A stretch of DNA of 7,885 nucleotides from an uncultured Methanobrevibacter sp. (GTDB lineage: Archaea; Methanobacteriota; Methanobacteria; Methanobacteriales; Methanobacteriaceae): positions 1 through 7,885 of the forward strand of contig CAJOMK010000056.1 in the NCBI GenBank assembly GCA_905235495.1. Direction: 5' to 3'. The translations under genes and the position numbers were made by a program. Under the pieces are notes generated by a model. That model was not told the DNA's origin, did not search any database, and was given only the letters and a program-made list of their open reading frames with translations. Of the stretch, positions 5,804 to 7,885 are shown in pieces. The first letter of the stretch is position 1, and each line of letters begins with the position of its first letter.

Positions 5804-6940
5804 TCAATGCTGTCTCAAATAAGTCAATCCCCACAAAGAAATTATTGAAGCCAAACAAGCAATTACAATAGCTAATGGATAAGCAAAATAACCAATCACC
5901 ATACCAATTAAAACCAGTACAATTGTTGCTATATATGGCTTGTTATCCTGCAATGCAACTTGAAGAGCAATATTTGCCTTATCTGAATCTTTTAAGGCAG
6001 CTGTAGTGAAGATTGCCAAAATATCTACAATAATGAAATCCAAACCATATAAAAAGCAAGGAAGGAATGAATCCGGATTCAAACCAACAAATGTGGTTAA
6101 ATATGGAATCAATGATAAGAAGAACAACGCCGCCCCAATTGACCAGATCACCTTAGAATTCACCTTATTTACAATATTGAATAAATTATTGTTATAATTC
6201 CAGAAGTTAAAGCAGACTAAGAAACTTACTGCATAGACTATAAACTCAAATTTTATGTCAAAGAATGCCTCCCAAAATCCATTTGCCACCATTGGAATCT
6301 CAAGCACAATGATTGTGATTATGATAGCAATAATTGCATCAATGAATGCCTCAAACCTTTCAGTGCTTCCATTGTCAGGTCTTCGAAGCCTTGCGAAAAA
6401 AAGCCAACAGATTAAAGAAAGCAAAATGCAATAATAAATCCCAGGCACATATACTGTATAAGTAATTATGAATCCCAAGAGGGAAAGTGCTATTGGAATG
6501 TACTTATAAAGACTTCTGAAGTTTGATTGGGATAATCCACAGTTATACGGATTTGCCCTATAGACTGCATAGATGGATAGGATATATAAAATATTTATTG
6601 CTAAAAACTCAAGTCCAAACATTGTTTCAGCTGCAATGGAATTTATCTCCAATGCCACCCAAGTTGAAAAATAAGGCAAAAGGGAAACGACAAACATCAT
6701 AAGAGCATAAATTACCAAAACCCTGTTGTCAATCTCATCAACGACCTGAAACAAGTTATGATTATCATACCAAATAATGAAAATTGCCAAAAAACAGATT
6801 GCATATGTAATGAATCTAGCATTCAATACTAAAACTGCATCCAATGTTGGAGATACAGGCTGCACTAATTTCAATACTAACACAGTTATGATAATCGCTA
6901 AAATTGCATCAAAAAATGTTTCAAATCTGTTCGTATTCAT
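5804..6940 (-). CDS. TMEM175-like (DUF1211) channel protein with two fused repeats
   Basis: A 378-residue membrane protein with about 12 hydrophobic segments (six per half). TMEM175-family proteins are K+-selective or proton-leak cation channels whose first helix carries an R-x-x-x-F-S-D signature. Here it appears twice: R5-F6-E-T-F9-F-D11-A-I-L-A-I16 and R195-F196-E-A-F199-I-D201-A-I-I-A-I206, exactly 190 residues apart, followed by IIIT. The serine is replaced by F or I in both. Each half also has W-x-x-x-N-L-F (W57 and W247) and a SLLPY or SLIPY segment (86-90, 276-280). Bacterial members usually carry one repeat of about 200 residues and assemble as tetramers; human TMEM175 has two. No Shine-Dalgarno site is present, and a TATA box 26 bases upstream points to a leaderless mRNA. 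Ion selectivity is not deducible. Confidence 0.85.
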   Translation of the reverse strand: MNTNRFETFFDAILAIIITVLVLKLVQPVSPTLDAVLVLNARFITYAICFLAIFIIWYDNHNLFQVVDEIDNRVLVIYALMMFVVSLLPYFSTWVALEINSIAAETMFGLEFLAINILYILSIYAVYRANPYNCGLSQSNFRSLYKYIPIALSLLGFIITYTVYVPGIYYCILLSLICWLFFARLRRPDNGSTERFEAFIDAIIAIIITIIVLEIPMVANGFWEAFFDIKFEFIVYAVSFLVCFNFWNYNNNLFNIVNKVNSKVIWSIGAALFFLSLIPYLTTFVGLNPDSFLPCFLYGLDFIIVDILAIFTTAALKDSDKANIALQVALQDNKPYIATIVLVLIGMVIGYFAYPLAIVIACLASIISLWGLTYLRQH

Positions 6941-6961
6941 AAGTGTATATATGTATTTTTT

Positions 6962-6971
6962 AATATATAAA
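6962..6971 (-). promoter_or_regulatory. TATA box of the TMEM175-like gene
   Basis: On the minus strand, TTATATATTA within a TTTTATATATTA stretch is centred about 26 bases from the ATG at 6940. At the usual archaeal spacing transcription would begin at the ATG, and no ribosome binding site lies between. A leaderless transcript is inferred. Confidence 0.6.
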
Positions 6972-7002
6972 AGAAATTAAATAAAAAAAATAGAAATTAA
7001 AT
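6972..7002. repeat. Two 11-base direct repeats next to the channel promoter
   Basis: AGAAATTAAAT occurs at 6972-6982 and 6992-7002, exactly 20 bases (two helical turns) apart. The nearer copy abuts the TATA box on its upstream side, where a BRE or activator site would lie. The intervening A-run, read on the minus strand, is also a T-run that may end the acyltransferase transcript. Confidence 0.5.
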
Positions 7003-7014
7003 GATTAAAAAAAT
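6983..7014 (-). terminator. Oligo-T terminator after the acyltransferase gene
   Basis: Read on the minus strand, T-runs of 7 (7008-7014) and 8 (6983-6990) follow the acyltransferase stop by about 33 and 57 bases. They have no clear hairpin, as is common for archaeal termination. They overlap the promoter region of the next gene. Confidence 0.4.
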
Positions 7015-7046
7015 AAGCATTATCAATTGAAAACTTAAAAATAAGC

Positions 7047-7885
7047 TTATTTAGCCCCTATAAACCTATTTACATATTTGACTTTGCTTAATAGATACAT
7101 AGTAATCATTGAGCTGAATACAACCAAAAGGAAGAATATAATCCAATAACTGAAATATTCCCAGCAAGGCAATATCTTAAGATAAATGCATAGGAACAGA
7201 CCTTGAATCAAATAAATTCCATAGCTGTACTTTGCAACCAATGAAGTGAATCTTCTAAATAAACTGTTCTCATTTTTGATAAAACCTAAATTCAATCCAA
7301 ACTTGTTGAAGTTTTTGAATAATAGGAACACTCCAATCACTTCAAGGGTTATAGGCAATGAATACCTATTGATTGTATGGAATTTAGTTGGAGTGGAGAA
7401 ATAGGTAACTATTACCATTATCAAAATTGCAGAAAGAAGAGTCAATGCCAAAGCGAAATAAGGATTGTTCAATATCTCTCTTTTTGTATGTCTCAAATAA
7501 TATCCTGCTACAACCAAACCTATTGGACTGGCAAAATAATTCAATTTTATTGGAAAATCAATATTCAATGTAAAGTCAAATAAAGCAGTTATCAACCAGA
7601 ATACCAAGAAATATTCTGCCTCTTCCAATTCAGAGTGCAATAGCCACTTATTGAAAATAGGCATAATCAGATAGGTTCCCAATATCATCCAAAAGAACCA
7701 ATAAGGTGAAAATCCTGGAGCTGTTGACATGAAAACACCATAGAAAAAGTGCAATATTGAATTGATGTCAAATGCTCGAATAAACATATATCCAAAATAG
7801 TATGATATGATTACAGCAATTGCACCAGTAACCAGTCCCCAAAATACAAAAGGTTCTACAATACGAGGAATTCTCTTTCCTAAAA
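7047..7885 (-). CDS. Membrane acyltransferase, acyltransferase-3 family (5' end outside window)
   Basis: The frame is open from the stop at 7047-7049 to the right edge, so the gene starts beyond the window. The first in-frame ATG (7787) is internal, because the codons upstream of it encode convincing family sequence: LGKRIPRIVEPFVFW, then a hydrophobic helix. About 278 residues are visible, with eight or nine hydrophobic segments. SPYWFFWMILGTYLIMPIFN matches the W-F/LYLI-P segment typical of acyltransferase-3 proteins, and a KYSYGIYLIQ segment near the C-terminus matches the family's last helices. Such proteins acetylate or otherwise acylate sugars of surface polysaccharides or glycolipids at the membrane. 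The N-terminal catalytic histidine region is not visible, so activity cannot be judged. The substrate is unknown; surface glycan modification is an inference from the family. Confidence 0.82.
   Translation of the reverse strand, partial: LGKRIPRIVEPFVFWGLVTGAIAVIISYYFGYMFIRAFDINSILHFFYGVFMSTAPGFSPYWFFWMILGTYLIMPIFNKWLLHSELEEAEYFLVFWLITALFDFTLNIDFPIKLNYFASPIGLVVAGYYLRHTKREILNNPYFALALTLLSAILIMVIVTYFSTPTKFHTINRYSLPITLEVIGVFLLFKNFNKFGLNLGFIKNENSLFRRFTSLVAKYSYGIYLIQGLFLCIYLKILPCWEYFSYWIIFFLLVVFSSMITMYLLSKVKYVNRFIGAK

Noticed and set aside
7039..7052. 14-base palindrome AAATAAGCTTATTT over the acyltransferase stop as a terminator
   Set aside because: It has no loop-forming gap and only two G/C bases; a stable hairpin is unlikely, and T-runs further on serve better.
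7377..7583. Plus-strand open frame inside the acyltransferase
   Set aside because: It is a shadow of the membrane acyltransferase, with no ribosome site or family features.

Overview
The window looks like chromosomal DNA of a Methanobrevibacter-like methanogenic archaeon (order Methanobacteriales). Three things support this. The intergenic DNA is extremely A+T-rich and carries archaeal TATA boxes. The core genes are archaeal or mainly archaeal: RadB, a CDP-alcohol transferase of the archaetidylinositol phosphate synthase type, a DUF357 protein and a bifunctional fructose-1,6-bisphosphate aldolase/phosphatase. The accessory genes (a GNAT acetyltransferase relic and a membrane acyltransferase) fit a gut or rumen organism. 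The genus is an inference.

Layout. Positions 1-279 hold a 26-base A run, A+T-rich spacer and the hairpin terminator of radB. radB (280-978, minus) and a Sua5/YrdC threonylcarbamoyl-AMP synthase gene (1220-1855, minus) lie head-to-tail. The Sua5 gene is divergent, across 112 bases, from the lipid gene (1968-2570, plus). A DUF357 gene (2681-2923) follows, then a 328-base spacer with a perfect 20-base palindrome and a long imperfect hairpin, then a 62-residue SAP-like protein gene (3252-3440). A T/C-rich tract with a tandem duplication separates it from a GNAT acetyltransferase pseudogene (3637-4151) carrying two independent disabling lesions.

The second half is all on the minus strand. The gluconeogenic aldolase/phosphatase gene (4316-5413) has every expected catalytic residue, a strong Shine-Dalgarno site, two hairpins after its stop and an elaborate leader. 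A two-repeat TMEM175-like channel gene (5804-6940) comes next, then the C-terminal part of a membrane acyltransferase gene (7047 to beyond the right edge).

The genes do not form one pathway. radB, sua5 and the lipid gene are housekeeping (recombination, tRNA t6A modification, inositol ether-lipid synthesis), and fbp is central carbon metabolism. No defence system, CRISPR array, rRNA, tRNA or complete mobile element was seen. The most interesting points are the fbp leader hairpin whose six-base loop repeats the gene's own Shine-Dalgarno sequence GAGGTG, the repeated ATTAACTATTA-like motifs upstream of it, the fused two-repeat TMEM175 protein in a prokaryote, and the palindrome and hairpin before the small SAP-like gene. 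Translation starts come in two styles: several genes have clear Shine-Dalgarno sites, while the lipid and channel genes appear to be leaderless.
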